The translations under genes were made by a program, and so were the position numbers. The notes under the pieces were generated by a model. The model was not told the origin of the DNA. It searched no databases and worked only from the letters and a program-made list of their open reading frames with translations. A DNA stretch of 64,000 nt, from contig NZ_CP062501.1 of the NCBI RefSeq assembly GCF_014879975.1, positions 1,240,001-1,304,000 on the forward strand, given 5' to 3'. Below, piece by piece: positions 32,801 to 38,481 of this stretch. The stretch is from Vibrio bathopelagicus (GTDB taxonomy: Bacteria > Pseudomonadota > Gammaproteobacteria > Enterobacterales > Vibrionaceae). Within the stretch, counting starts at the first letter, position 1; each line of letters begins with the position of its first letter.

Positions 32801-32981
32801 ATTCAAACACCTCAATTTTCGCACCGCTCACAGGAGCGTCAAAAACGTTACCTGAGATACTTCCGGTATTCCTTGCTGGCGGGGTATTATCACCTCCACC
32901 TTCCCCACCGCCACATGCGCTTAAGATAAACGACGTAACAATAAGACCTAATGTTGATTTCAGCGTATTTTTAGTGAACAT
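17832..32981 (-). CDS. giant repeat-containing surface lipoprotein (adhesin-like)
   Basis: 5049 residues in one uninterrupted 15-kb frame. The N-terminus has a lipoprotein signal ('LIVTSFILSACGGGEGGG', lipobox LSAC then a glycine linker). Next is a carboxypeptidase-regulatory-like fold ('ISGNVFDAPVSGAKIEVFEY') and then a helical region to about residue 280. A long chain of varied Ig/cadherin-like domains runs to about residue 2600 with 'DNKGPVI', 'DSKGPVV' and 'DREGPSL' type strand starts. Twelve copies of a 192-residue unit follow (about 2600-4900), then a divergent last unit and a short tail. No RTX nonapeptides, LPXTG or C-terminal beta-barrel is seen. This is likely an outer-membrane-anchored fibrous adhesin for biofilm or host contact, by inference from architecture. 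How it crosses the outer membrane is not shown by the sequence. Confidence 0.85.
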   Translation of the reverse strand: MFTKNTLKSTLGLIVTSFILSACGGGEGGGDNTPPARNTGSISGNVFDAPVSGAKIEVFEYKDGNLGRKLASTTSDAFGDYKVEFESSSMPLFIVAKEGSYTDPLTKNTVSVSNGKTLRLEAMLNYKEGRDQSLMLTPLTNIVSGLTQYKVGRGVSDSTAISESLNSINDMYGFDVNETTPIDITKGGQSSFATSGHQYGALLTAYSSYSYDLIQTYGDTQSNIYTSMHLADIQYRDVIADGLLDGLEISSVSGGVTPLTFGQQKVSSEVYTNDLAQHVLIVVNDPNLNISGTDADDYVEFSRKINDQGTNSGTGGVIPPRDETEIDTEAPTVSRTDSDVLAGLDKVDIKINDEIGVQGVSAYLEYQLDGVWSLEGQCDDEQTSDSEFCFLEFNGFESGLRETSIKVSVDTKAIDAVEVDSDTELSNVTAARLVFYTTDVLGNELIQGRDVGHYVDFEWDNNAPVIEVTSEETFNGKDDYYFLRGIIKEDYQNIESTTVRINGELPKNLECKPMNAEFGSACSFEESYPAADFSSSTTSFEITATDTQGNVGIEPHTVTKDDQEPAQDITYPEGTSMAFVNVDVDGERTTYEGAYTQSTYTSESVQSSRDYLKIDFMYASTGLQGSLSGVEFDDFKVNLLKENNIPYVRVRVSDISSESALGSSADKLTLSVKYYVSQNNDGTYAFQKTTETKASTDKYLAKIPHEEILNSSGHVSEIIYYVPFVKEILGESFKSVSENAGQKLVIQTIDESNNKSAVQEVYFRSSFDLPTMTVITPFIGARVQLEGLGSSGEFTSLANCTTIQQLEIDNSPALDVASCEATTDLVNYDFMRVRLIGIDGNTQPHYYKWKSDPGSQSEQVNLNSANIGAYFKLNGSKTFYITELATYQTGLFDSQWNQVEAGNKTPENAARILDDVQNALAGGSDSFFGFDPTIVSYATNEMLKGAIPEKLPNNYIHRFLVEAIYDITQVNNMLLSNSVDFASAIYDDLQYDGQANGIGSGGKKIVLDSYEFSSKSYRNDLAQSYYNIMTEKYGVAANLAQRYADQISMANPSLDGEQIIDGDVESIDKSPPQPSLSIENGRETWVGNKRYVAGVLNSQILLEDPSGIVVEEGSQPSFVTMWYEKTEPNTGTPIDLNIRESGGDSYKKEYLFTLNTESSNLTGIDKFELITSAMDEHGNSYGYNGDDPHIETLYIDNDYPLVTYTPPIGGDDNPVEEGVYLNTNYDQELTFTIEDPVGDKLDKRGLTFYNAGTGVTNSYDSNDFSSNTEKQFKVKLCSGDKCLEGGDIISPEDGDWTVYVNAEDNLSNIVNRQTTNAPQFSVLLDSKGPVVNGSKIANHLGGNSSWVPDITWSLSPGSLVKVEMKPESGRRFTLQQYETEPEESTEPYLFGIQPNVEVRLVADAFKYNEKNFFYVTATDSSSPSGTHSGEFEFLVDNKGPVIELADPWVIDTNSGESYVLGNNFTVKLTSVSDDSDVSKVELWQQDQVAAIRSIDPKDPTQPFDIVITETQSDAIVIGEDKKANLYLKAIDEYGFESKTEIRTILLDREGPSLKLNGFDPESFYLGNYVFNLSAQDLNDRGTPSSEGVNKETLEYWTFKENPSDASTLVGDEMKIPLAGENDGNSAIRTIRLGGSDIRGNTTIVDYAVKVQNSMPTIKSVVFTYEDGTPVSSGGQIQITRNEPVIISIDAEDESGVPLVEGTYKYGEQTNSISFSQKDGLWEARLTEADLTEDGAYQLEFKVYNNVRYNSEQERPSETRSESINVQRQGVALSIAKPTDFQSHISGSTLNVEFGPAGDVKAKTLECWVRENYTSDGVPEDGSNNAYSGVITNPQENYKCSITTDVNMSVSPVVLITKTVGTNDTETVNKFSFNMMDIDVPTVEQDTYQFTGNDVGLNDKGEKILSLTLSFKDNLSGVDISDGNEPLLIRNRLNMSFEPNSCSSKLGITTCSYTGLYTDILSPGALQHLYTIKNLSDIAGNLGSDHALELLLPARGDLEIAITSPVKDTIVRGETLEMNFKVKVGQNSDLENIVVTLDDASYNLNDNPENFGPFIKCEDDYSCSTFTAPLDDKLDGQIITPKIQIIDVWGESKSDEVSVMVDNSKPNIDDSVSLKESPDDVNLVRFQFSVWDEGSGIAKVKYTIVNPKYIFDKDDVGDSSHLYFDLPKTELEELNSIRVNVEATDNVGWTQNKTIDIDIRIPTIDLAFDGITSLQGGKLAFTNDSQAFTITSDEGEDVKAASYTIDLVPVSGSTIKFSGKIASSTASDTMTFDIDAQAEYMQKVTVTDSIGRVITDVNVLNKTYDAEGIASIVDYQAPVISSITSSQDSMIPEVGQYYLDVRAYVFDKNLSSVNSTADNGTDAPVNPQSIEEPPKDGDPYLIRYLLSPGDYLINVTADDLVEHQTEKSLNAKVEAASIPELTISTTASMPLAGGVEIPISFTFTEEVNKFEFSDVEIKADDDNDIGELKQASWITTDNITWTVNYITPEKQDKNITIRVGDNSYESVNTIPGTGDSLVMGVEGVLPTLSNATFDPLHQGIGKIVKVILEFDKELQEATAMLGENEVSSLTVTADKKVWEGNVQVPDTNELAVGLIVSQYKDLVGNVGAQDSTYSLPITPTLDITPVGSVDGSNAADLAFLGTSTRFDGQGLSLEVKAQGSDAVLKSGNATVASGGAWSSSTVDISDQPNGSYTVVVTGTNASGVEVTQSASFTVAQAVPTLTSATFNPPHQAMGQSVSVSLKFDKALQAASAELGGKAIPLTQSADASVWTGDVSVAMSSDLTVGLVVKDYQDSSGNVGVQDSTHSLPITPTLDITPVGSVDGSNAANLAFSGISTRFDGQGLSLEVKAQGSETVLKSGNATVASGGAWSSSSVDISDQPNGAYTVIVTGTNASGVEVMQSASFTVAQAVPTLTSATFNPPHQAMGQSVSVSLKFDKALQAASAELGGKAIPLTQSADASVWTGDVLVATSSDLTVDLVVKDYQDLSGNVGVQDSTYSLPITPTLDITPVGSVDGSNAADLAFSGTSTRFDGQGLSLEVKAQGSDAVLKSGNATVASGGAWSSSTVDISDQPNGSYTVVVTGTNASGVDVTQSASFTVAQAVPTLTSVTFNPTHQAIGQSVSVSLKFDKALQAASAELGGKDIPLTKSVDASVWTGDVLVATSSDLNVDLVVKDYQDLSGNVGVQDSTYSLPITPTLDITPVGSVDGSNAAVLAFSGTSTRFDGQGLSLEVKAQGSDAVLKSGNATVASGGAWSSSTVDISDQPNGSYTVVVTGTNASGVEVTQSASFTVAQAVPTLTSATFNPPHQVIGQSVSVSLQFDKAVQAASAELGGKAIPLTQSVDASVWTGDVLVATSSDLTVGLVVKDYQDLSGNVGVQDSTYSLPITPTLDITPVGSVDGSNAADLAFSGTSTRFDGQGLSLEVKAQGSDAVLKSGNATVASGGAWSSSTVDISDQPNGSYTVVVTGTNASGVEVTQSASFTVAQAVPTLTSATFNPPHQVIGQSVSVSLQFDKAVQAASAELGGKAIPLTQSVDASVWTGDVLVATSSDLTVGLVVKDYQDLSGNVGVQDSTYSLPITPTLDITPVGSVDGSNAAVLAFSGTSTRFDGQGLSLEVKAQGSDAVLKSGNATVASGGAWSSSTVDISDQPNGSYTVVVTGTNASGVEVTQSASFTVAQAVPTLTSATFNPPHQVIGQSVSVSLQFDKAVQAASAELGGKAIPLTQSVDASVWTGDVLVATSSDLTVGLVVKDYQDLSGNVGVQDSTYSLPITPTLDITPVGSVDGSNAAVLAFSGTSTRFDGQGLSLEVKAQGSDAVLKSGNATVASGGAWSSSTVDISDQPNGSYTVVVTGTNASGVEVTQSASFTVAQAVPTLTSATFNPPHQVIGQSVSVSLQFDKAVQAASAELGGKAIPLTQSVDASVWTGDVLVATSSDLTVGLVVKDYQDLSGNVGVQDSTYSLPITPTLDITPVGSVDGSNAAVLAFSGTSTRFDGQGLSLEVKAQGSDAVLKSGNATVASGGAWSSSTVDISDQPNGSYTVVVTGTNASGVEVTQSASFTVAQAVPTLTSVTFNPTHQAIGQSVSVSLKFDKALQAASAELGGTVISLTKSVDASVWTGDVLVATSSDLTVGLVVKDYQDLSGNVGAQDSRHSMPITPTLDITPVGSVDGNNAANLVFSGTSTRFDGQGLSLEVKAQGSDAVLKNGNATVASGGAWSSSTVDISDQPNGSYTVVVTGTNASGVEVTQSASFTVAQAVPTLTSVTFNPTHQAIGQSVSVSLKFDKALQAASAELGGTVISLTKSVDASVWTGDVLVATSSDLTVGLVVKDYQDLSGNVGAQDSRHSMPITPTLDITPVGSVDGNNAANLVFSGTSTRFDGQGLSLEVKAQGSDAVLKNGNATVASGGAWSSSTVDISDQPNGSYTVVVTGTNASGVEVTQSASFTVAQAVPTLTSVTFNPTHQAIGQSVSVSLKFDKALQAASAELGGTVISLTKSVDASVWTGDVLVATSSDLTVGLVVKDYQDLSGNVGAQDSRHSMPITPTLDITPVGSVDGNNAANLVFSGTSTRFDGQGLSLEVKAQGSDAVLKNGNATVASGGAWSSSTVDISDQPNGSYTVVVTGTNASGVEVTQSASFTVAQAVPTLTSVTFNPTHQAIGQSVSVSLKFDKALQAASAELGGTVISLTKSVDASVWTGDVLVATSSDLTVGLVVKDYQDLSGNVGAQDSRHSMPITPTLDITPVGSVDGNNAANLVFSGTSTRFDGQGLSLEVKAQGSDAVLKNGNATVASGGAWSSSTVDISDQPNGSYTVVVTGTNASGVEVTQSASFTVAQAVPTLTSATFNPPHQTMGQSVSVSLKFDKELQAASAELGGKDIPLTQSADASVWTGDVSVATSSDLTVGLVVKDYQDLSGNVGAQDSTHSLPITPTISISAINSGNDVNESESPTLILDGTTVRFSEGDKLSLSVTDSGGVKVSDAEVLVGENGVWQYELTLDPIEGGSVTVSLHGANALGADAILVESTFTLNKDASAVVVVVPSLLRQLLIYDKGTKLAT
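18200..25190 (-). repeat. twelve 576-bp tandem repeats inside the giant lipoprotein gene
   Basis: The marker GGGGTGATGTCCAAGG occurs at 18775, 19351, 19927, 20503, 21079, 21655, 22231, 22807, 23383, 23959, 24535 and 25111, each step exactly 576 bp (192 codons). Each unit encodes two Ig-like halves, one around 'TLDITPVGSVDG' and 'VDISDQPNGSYTVVVTG', the other around 'LTSATFNPPHQ' and 'VVKDYQDLSGNVG'. Copies fall into two near-identical blocks: four 3'-end units (18.2-20.9 kb) and about five middle units (20.9-23.4 kb). The 5'-most copies are more divergent. The repeats look clearly richer in GC than the rest of the gene. Confidence 0.97.
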
Positions 32982-33239
32982 AGTATTCTGGCAGAGTATA
33001 TTTTGCCGCGATTATATTATCGTCTAAGATTTTCTCAACATGACACAATAACTACTTGTAAAGTACAATTTATCTAAATCAAAAGGTGAAAGGTTTGTTT
33101 TTTATCACTCTAAAAACACACCCTATACCTTTAACCAGTCATTACGAAGGAATGAACTAAAATAACATGCAAAAAAAACAAATAAATATTATGATCTAAT
33201 TCTTATTTTTGTTCATTAACCGAATTTTATTGATAATTT

Positions 33240-34199
33240 ATGTATTTGAAAATAAATAGCAATTTAAGTCTCCGCACCCTTGCCTCTGGCCTTTTGATGG
33301 TTTTTTTGATCATTGCAACAGCCATATCGCCAAGCTACAAAAATTCAAATACTAATAAAAAACAATCACCTAAACTAACTAAAACCAAAAGCACTCATAT
33401 TCCAACCCCAGCTCCGACATCTGAAATGGTTTCCGGAGTTGTGAAATACTCTTTTGTCAGTTCCATACTATCTTCTGGTTTGACCAACAATGAATTAAAA
33501 TCACTATTGAGTCTATTAGGTGATAATTTTGACATTATTAAATCAGTTAATAACGGTGATAAGTTTTCAATAAAAACTCAACATGACGGCTTAAATACAG
33601 AATATGTTAGTGCTTTTTACTATTTAGGTAGTGATGTAGAGTTCTTTGCCATGAGAGGGGCTGATGATAATATCTACAACGAAAATGGATATAAATTAAA
33701 TAATGATTATGTCTTCCCTCTTCCTCAGCATTTTCGAGTAAGTTCATCATTCGATTTAAACCGGAAACATCCTATAACGAATCGAATTGCACCGCACTTT
33801 GGAACAGATTACGCGACACCTATTGGCACAGAGGTTCACTCATTATCAGACGGCGTCGTTTTGAAATCTCGATATAATCGTTTTGCTGGTAACTACCTAA
33901 CCATAAAACATACTGATGGGAACTACGCACGCTACCTGCACCTTTCACAGAGAGATGTTGAAGTTGGGGAATACATAACAAAAGGCCAGATAATCGGACT
34001 TACAGGAAATTCTGGCCGAACAACTGGACCTCACCTACATTTGGAGTTGTCGGTTGCAGGAGTGCCCGTCAATTTCGAACAGTATATCAACACCGAAAGA
34101 AGCTATAACGACCAATTCATATACATCGCTCAAGCAGAGCGTAAACAGCTAATAAAAAGCCTAGCTCAATCGGTACAATCAAGCCAACCTCCAACATAG
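33240..34199 (+). CDS. M23 (LytM) family peptidoglycan endopeptidase
   Basis: 319 residues, with an N-terminal membrane segment at about residues 13-30 ('LASGLLMVFLIIATAIS') and then a Lys/Thr/Pro-rich linker. An OapA-like/LysM-like middle region follows, then a C-terminal peptidase M23 domain. The zinc motifs are visible: 'HFGTDYATPIGT' (HxxxD) and 'GPHLHLEL' (HxH). Enzymes of this type cut stem-peptide cross-links in the periplasm, as in cell-wall growth or passage of large surface structures. It is divergent from the giant lipoprotein gene (258-base gap). No good ribosome site precedes the ATG, so the start is uncertain. Its length is shorter than MepM/ShyA-type homologues (about 430). Confidence 0.88.
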   Translation: MYLKINSNLSLRTLASGLLMVFLIIATAISPSYKNSNTNKKQSPKLTKTKSTHIPTPAPTSEMVSGVVKYSFVSSILSSGLTNNELKSLLSLLGDNFDIIKSVNNGDKFSIKTQHDGLNTEYVSAFYYLGSDVEFFAMRGADDNIYNENGYKLNNDYVFPLPQHFRVSSSFDLNRKHPITNRIAPHFGTDYATPIGTEVHSLSDGVVLKSRYNRFAGNYLTIKHTDGNYARYLHLSQRDVEVGEYITKGQIIGLTGNSGRTTGPHLHLELSVAGVPVNFEQYINTERSYNDQFIYIAQAERKQLIKSLAQSVQSSQPPT

Positions 34200-34653
34200 T
34201 GCTTGTCGGAGTAACATTTGATTTTATCTTTGAGGCAAACCAAGTAAATACTCGCATTATTTGTCTCCGAATAGGCGACTCAAATAACGCGTTCTCTCAC
34301 TAACTCACCTGAAGTTGCTATCAGTTAATCAAAGGCTTAGCCGCATGAGCACTGCGCTATAAATTGTAACGTAGTATTCAATTTCAATTGAACTTCTTAG
34401 AATCTTTGCGCAAATACCTTTTTCTCTAGTTCTTCTAAGCGATATAGCGCTTTACACGCCCTAGCGAACCCTTACAATGTGCAGCAAATATATTTATCAA
34501 GGTTTATCTCTATGTCTATTCAATGGTTTCCGGGGCACCTGCATTAAAATTCCAAGAACAATCAGGAAATACCACAATCACAGCAAAATCAGAAACTTAC
34601 AAACAATCACCATCCCAAAACATTCCAGTAAATTCCACTCCAATTCAACATTT
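34200..34653. other. gene-free region before the integrase, probable island junction
   Basis: About 450 bases between the M23 gene and the integrase. I see no tRNA, tmRNA or credible gene; short open frames here have neither ribosome sites nor recognisable products. The right side ends in the tandem 12-mer described separately, so the left end of the island probably lies in or near this stretch. Confidence 0.4.
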
Positions 34654-34677
34654 TGGTACCCCACCTGGTACCCCACC
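34654..34677 (+). repeat. tandem 12-mer upstream of the integrase, possible attachment-site arm
   Basis: TGGTACCCCACC is repeated twice head to tail without a gap, 54 bases before the integrase start. Such repeats beside a P4-type integrase are often arm-type sites or part of attL. I did not find a second copy elsewhere in the window, so the attachment-site reading is open. Confidence 0.4.
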
Positions 34678-34730
34678 AGACTAGTTTGCTATACAATGGT
34701 CTCTATTCTCTCATCTATGTAATTATGATT

Positions 34731-35948
34731 ATGGCTAAACGGATTACAGATACATCAATCAAAGCGCTCGTTATCAAAGACAAGGAATATACCTACACTG
34801 TTGAAGAGGGCTTACAGCTCCGTATTCGACCTAAACGCTCCAGTGCAGGAACTGGAACGAAAGCCTGGCAGTTTAAGTATCGTCACCCTGTAACGCGTAA
34901 AGTAACCAAAATTTCGATGGGAACCTATCCTTCTTTACGACTGGCAACCGCTAAATTAGAAGCAGCAGAATATCGGAAACAAATTGCGGAAGGTTTAGAC
35001 CCTAAGCGCCTTAAAGAAGATAAGAGAATTGAAGAGCTGCGTAAGCACAACGATAACTTTCTTGCAGTTGCAACGATGTGGTTTGAAAGAAAACGTAAGT
35101 CTGTTAGTCCCTTTCATGCAGAGCGGACCTGGAGAACATTGGGAAAATACGTATTCGACCATTTAGGCGCACTTCCCATAAGTGAGATTAGTCGACGTGA
35201 TGCTATTGAAACACTGAGGCCGTTAGAGTCCGAAGGAAAGTTATCAACGATTAAAAGAATTTGCCAAAGCCTAAATCAAATAATGGAATACGCTGTAGCA
35301 AGCGATGTCATAGCCGCTAATCCTCTAACAAAAATGATCAATTCATTTGAGAAACACCAAGTTGAAAACATGCCTACCATTCGTCCTGAACTATTAGGCG
35401 ACTTTTTGTCTCGATTGGAGCAAAATGAAAACATCCAAGATAAAACCAAACTACTGCTACTTTGGCAATTGCACACAATCGCACGTCCAAAAGAAGCGGC
35501 AAGAACACGCTGGAAAGACATCGATTTAAAAAACCTATGCTGGACCATACCTGCCGAAGAAATGAAGCGTAGACGTGAACACAGAGTTCCTCTAACCGAG
35601 CAGGCTATTACCGTTCTTGAACAAATCAGAATTCAAAGTGGCGGTAAAGAATTCGTCTTCCCTGGTGAACGAAACCCACAGAGTCATATAAGCATCTACA
35701 CAGCCAATGCTGCTTTAAAACGCAGCTTAGGGTTTAAAGATGAACTCGTTGCACATGGTTTAAGAGCTATTGCATCAACCGCCCTACACGAGCAAGGCTT
35801 TGACACACTGCATATTGAAGCTTGCCTATCGCACATGGACAAGAATACGACAAGAGCGAGCTACAACCGCTCAGACTTTTTTGAGCAAAGGAAAGAAATC
35901 ATGAGCTGGTGGAGTGAGTTTATAATGAAAGCGAATAGCAGCCACTAA
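34731..35948 (+). CDS. P4-type tyrosine recombinase (integrase)
   Basis: 405 residues from ATG 34731 ('MAKRITDTSIKAL'); an upstream ATG at 34653 would add 26 residues encoded by the tandem 12-mer and is unlikely. The N-terminal DUF4102 arm-binding domain ('YTYTVEEGLQLRIRP', 'KISMGTYPSLRLATA') is followed by the SAM-like core-binding domain and the catalytic domain. The latter has the Arg of 'IARPKEAARTRW', 'HGLRAIAST', the late His of 'LSHMDKNTTR' and the nucleophile Tyr of 'ASYNRSDF'. All catalytic residues are present, so it may be active. It marks the left edge of a genomic island, and P4-type integrases often carry defence islands, consistent with the next gene. Confidence 0.93.
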   Translation: MAKRITDTSIKALVIKDKEYTYTVEEGLQLRIRPKRSSAGTGTKAWQFKYRHPVTRKVTKISMGTYPSLRLATAKLEAAEYRKQIAEGLDPKRLKEDKRIEELRKHNDNFLAVATMWFERKRKSVSPFHAERTWRTLGKYVFDHLGALPISEISRRDAIETLRPLESEGKLSTIKRICQSLNQIMEYAVASDVIAANPLTKMINSFEKHQVENMPTIRPELLGDFLSRLEQNENIQDKTKLLLLWQLHTIARPKEAARTRWKDIDLKNLCWTIPAEEMKRRREHRVPLTEQAITVLEQIRIQSGGKEFVFPGERNPQSHISIYTANAALKRSLGFKDELVAHGLRAIASTALHEQGFDTLHIEACLSHMDKNTTRASYNRSDFFEQRKEIMSWWSEFIMKANSSH

Positions 35949-36027
35949 ACAACACGAGTGAGGAAGCCGGACATTCAATAATATACAGCTTGTCATTAAC
36001 TAATAAACATTAAAAAGAGCAACTAAC

Positions 36028-37629
36028 ATGGATGTGAATCAATTCTCTAAATTAGTGGCTGAGGTTAACATAGGCAAACAACTGCCCAATGCGATTTACC
36101 TTCATAAAGATGCATTCAGTGCCCTACCTAATGCATTGATACAGCTCATTCCTGCCGTAGCAAAAGCCGTTAACTTAGATGAAGAAGACTGGAACCTCGT
36201 TAAGCTGTTTAAAAAAGAGTTCCGTTTATCTCTTCTCCACTACCCTAATTTTTATACTGATTCCTATCCCGCATTAGAACAAAGTCTCAATGTCGACCTC
36301 TCTAAACTAAGCCACAAAATTACAGGTTATCGCGAATCTGAAAACCCACCGATCTTACATAGAAAAGAGACCATGGTTTTGCCAACGAGTGAATATTACG
36401 AACATTTCGTTTCACTCACACAAGAAGGCGAGAATGCAGGCCTGTACGAAAACAGCCGTTTGATTGGTTTTAAACGTTCTTGGGAAAACCTAATAGCACG
36501 CAATGGTTACGAGCTTGTCGATGGTCGACTATTCCGATGCTCCTCTGTAACAACGCAAGAAGAAACTGGGATTGATAGGTACAGAACGGCCATCGTTCGT
36601 CATGAACTCTCCGCACCAATGAAGACTCTCGTTAAACATGGTTACTTAAAAGGCGAACACTCAATTTTCGATTATGGCTGTGGCCGCGGAGACGATTTAA
36701 GAGAGCTCGAAGCACATGGCCTCGACGCTCTGGGTTGGGATCCGAACTTTCAACCCGACAACGACAAATCCAGTTCTGATATCGTAAACATAGGGTTTGT
36801 TCTTAACGTAATAGAAGACCAAGATGACAGACTCAAAGCCCTACTAGACGCATGGGAGCTAGCAGACAAGTTTCTGGTGGTTTCTGTCATGCTGGCTAAC
36901 GAAAACTACATTGCTCAGTTCAAACCTTATAAAGATGGGGTCATCACCTCTCGTAACACCTTCCAAAAATACTATACGCAATCAGAAATCAAAGCGTACA
37001 TAGAGAGAAGCCTACAAAAAGACGCAATTACCGTCGCGCCTGGTATTTTTTATATCTTCAAAGACAAATTGGAAGAGCAACTGTACCTGCAAAGTAAATA
37101 CAAACGCCACCACAAATGGCAGCAACTGACGTCACCAGAGCCTATTGAAGCCAAAGACAAAGCCAAACTGCTTATTACTCAACATCAAGGCTTGTTTAAT
37201 AGCTTTTGGAATACCTGTTTGGATTTAGGTCGCATTCCTGCCAATGATGAATTTGAACAATCTGACAAAATTCTTGAGTTAATAGGCTCACACAGAAAAA
37301 CCTTCAACTTACTGCAAGAGATGTTTGATACCTAAGAATTTGAACAAGCAGAAAAGAGCCGAAAAGAAGATCTTCTCCTCTACTTTGCTATGGGACTGTT
37401 TGAGAAAAGAAAACCCTATACGCAGCAACCAGAGCCCCTAAAGCGCGACATCAAAGCCTTGTTTGATGATTACAAAACCGCAATCAACCTGGCTGCGGAA
37501 TTACTGTTTGCGATTGCCGACACCGACTTAATTCATCAGCAATGCGAGAAAGCACACGGTCAACTACCAGCAAGCCTGCTAAACGAAGGGCACTCACTGA
37601 TCCTACATCGAGACCTTATTGCGTATTAA
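36028..37629 (+). pseudogene. DNA phosphorothioation-associated methyltransferase, interrupted by a stop
   Basis: The first 435 codons match the dnd-associated putative methyltransferase family (TIGR04096). They have a DNA-dependent N-terminal half, then 'DRYRTAIVRHELSAPM', the SAM motif 'IFDYGCGRGDD' (about residue 212) and 'VNIGFVLNVIEDQDDR'. TAA at 37333 stops the frame, but the same frame continues at once with 'EFEQAEKSRKEDLLLYFAMG' and 'LFEKRKPYTQQPEPL', which are the next conserved parts of the family. It then ends at TAA 37627 after 'LHRDLIAY', short of the usual C-terminal part. It therefore has one nonsense mutation and a 3' truncation. No dndBCDE or dndFGH genes are in view. Confidence 0.85.
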
Positions 37630-37705
37630 CATTAAGGAGATCGGGTAATAACATCGATGGAGATCAGTTTTCTCCGGCTTCATAGAACCCTCTTTTAACT
37701 TACAT

Positions 37706-37953
37706 TTACTGATCTCCTTCCGTCAACTGACTACATACTTTTCTCATTGATTCTCCCGCTAAGTTCACTTTTATGCTTCCGTGAACGAGACGGTCTAAGA
37801 TCGCATCTGCGTGAGTAGCATCTCCGATCATCCTATGCCACTCCTCTATCGGGAGTTGGCTGATGAGCAAGATTGACCCTTTTTGATAATGTTGATCGAT
37901 GATTTCAAGTAGATCACTACGCTGATCGGCGGCGAGAGGCTCAAGCCCCCATA
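37706..37953 (-). mobile_element. IS21-type IstB ATPase fragment
   Basis: The last 80 residues of an IstB helper ATPase are present: 'WGLEPLAADQRSDLLEI', 'ILLISQLPIEEWHRMIGD' and 'THADAILDRLVHGSIKV'. The normal continuation before 'WGLEPL' is missing, and the upstream bases belong to another reading frame. The Walker A part is therefore gone and the fragment is inert. A 10-bp inverted repeat, GGAGATCAGT (37659-37668) and ACTGATCTCC (37708-37717), spans its end. It probably marks the event that truncated the methyltransferase gene to its left. Confidence 0.85.
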
Positions 37954-38180
37954 GAATGCTGATAGTTAACTTGATTCCGAACCATAGATAGAAAATTACC
38001 ATTCGATTTAGTATTTCGACAACTTAAACCGTACCTCAATTCATATATATACTCGATTACTTCCTTTTTTTCCTCATTAATAAACGCATCATCATCGTTA
38101 ACTGACGTTGCTATTTGTTCAAGATATTCATACAGAGTGAACCAAACATCAGCATAAAATGAAAAAAGCCTGGGATCAGG
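37941..38180 (-). pseudogene. fragment of an unrecognised gene fused to the IstB remnant
   Basis: On the minus strand an open frame without a start codon reads 'LFSFYADVWFTLYEYLEQIA' and then 'EEKKEVIEYIYELRYGLSC', ending '...MVRNQVNYQHSMGA' where it runs into the IS21 piece. The composition looks like real protein, and the 'RNQVNYQHSMGA' end resembles a motif that in other proteins is followed by WFPY. It seems to be the middle of a gene cut on both sides. The family is not identified. Confidence 0.3.
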
Positions 38181-38356
38181 TTAAATATAGAAAGAAAATA
38201 AAATCAAAAAATAAGACCACTATAAATCTCGTGATTAGCCAGGAGTCTAAAGAGAATTTAAAATCAATATCTGAATTTTATGAGCTGAACTTAAATGAAA
38301 CATTTGAACGCATTATTTCAGAAGAGGCTAGAATGATAAAAGACATACCCACCTAA
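38159..38356 (+). CDS. small basic protein, ribbon-helix-helix-like, unknown
   Basis: 65 residues, Lys-rich N-terminus, then 'NLVISQESKENLKSISEFY' and 'ELNLNETFERIISEEARMI'. The strand-helix-helix pattern is like small ribbon-helix-helix DNA-binding proteins. It overlaps the opposite-strand fragment at 37941-38180 by 22 bases and has no clear ribosome site. It could be a real orphan regulator of the island or a chance frame. Confidence 0.4.
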   Translation: MKKAWDQVKYRKKIKSKNKTTINLVISQESKENLKSISEFYELNLNETFERIISEEARMIKDIPT

Positions 38357-38481
38357 ATAAGCATCCAGTATATCTATGGTCGTAAACAGATATATCCCTA
38401 GAAATCATTTATATCAGACACAAATGCATCTACTGCTTGTCGGATATTTAAAGCAAAGACCTCAGCAAGCTTTGACATTGG

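Noticed and set aside
17832..32981. RTX toxin or type I-secreted adhesin reading of the giant gene
   Set aside because: No GGxGxDxUx nonapeptides and no C-terminal secretion signature; the N-terminus is a clear lipoprotein signal.
34477..34722. 81-codon plus-strand frame before the integrase
   Set aside because: No family and no ribosome site, and the end runs through the tandem 12-mer.
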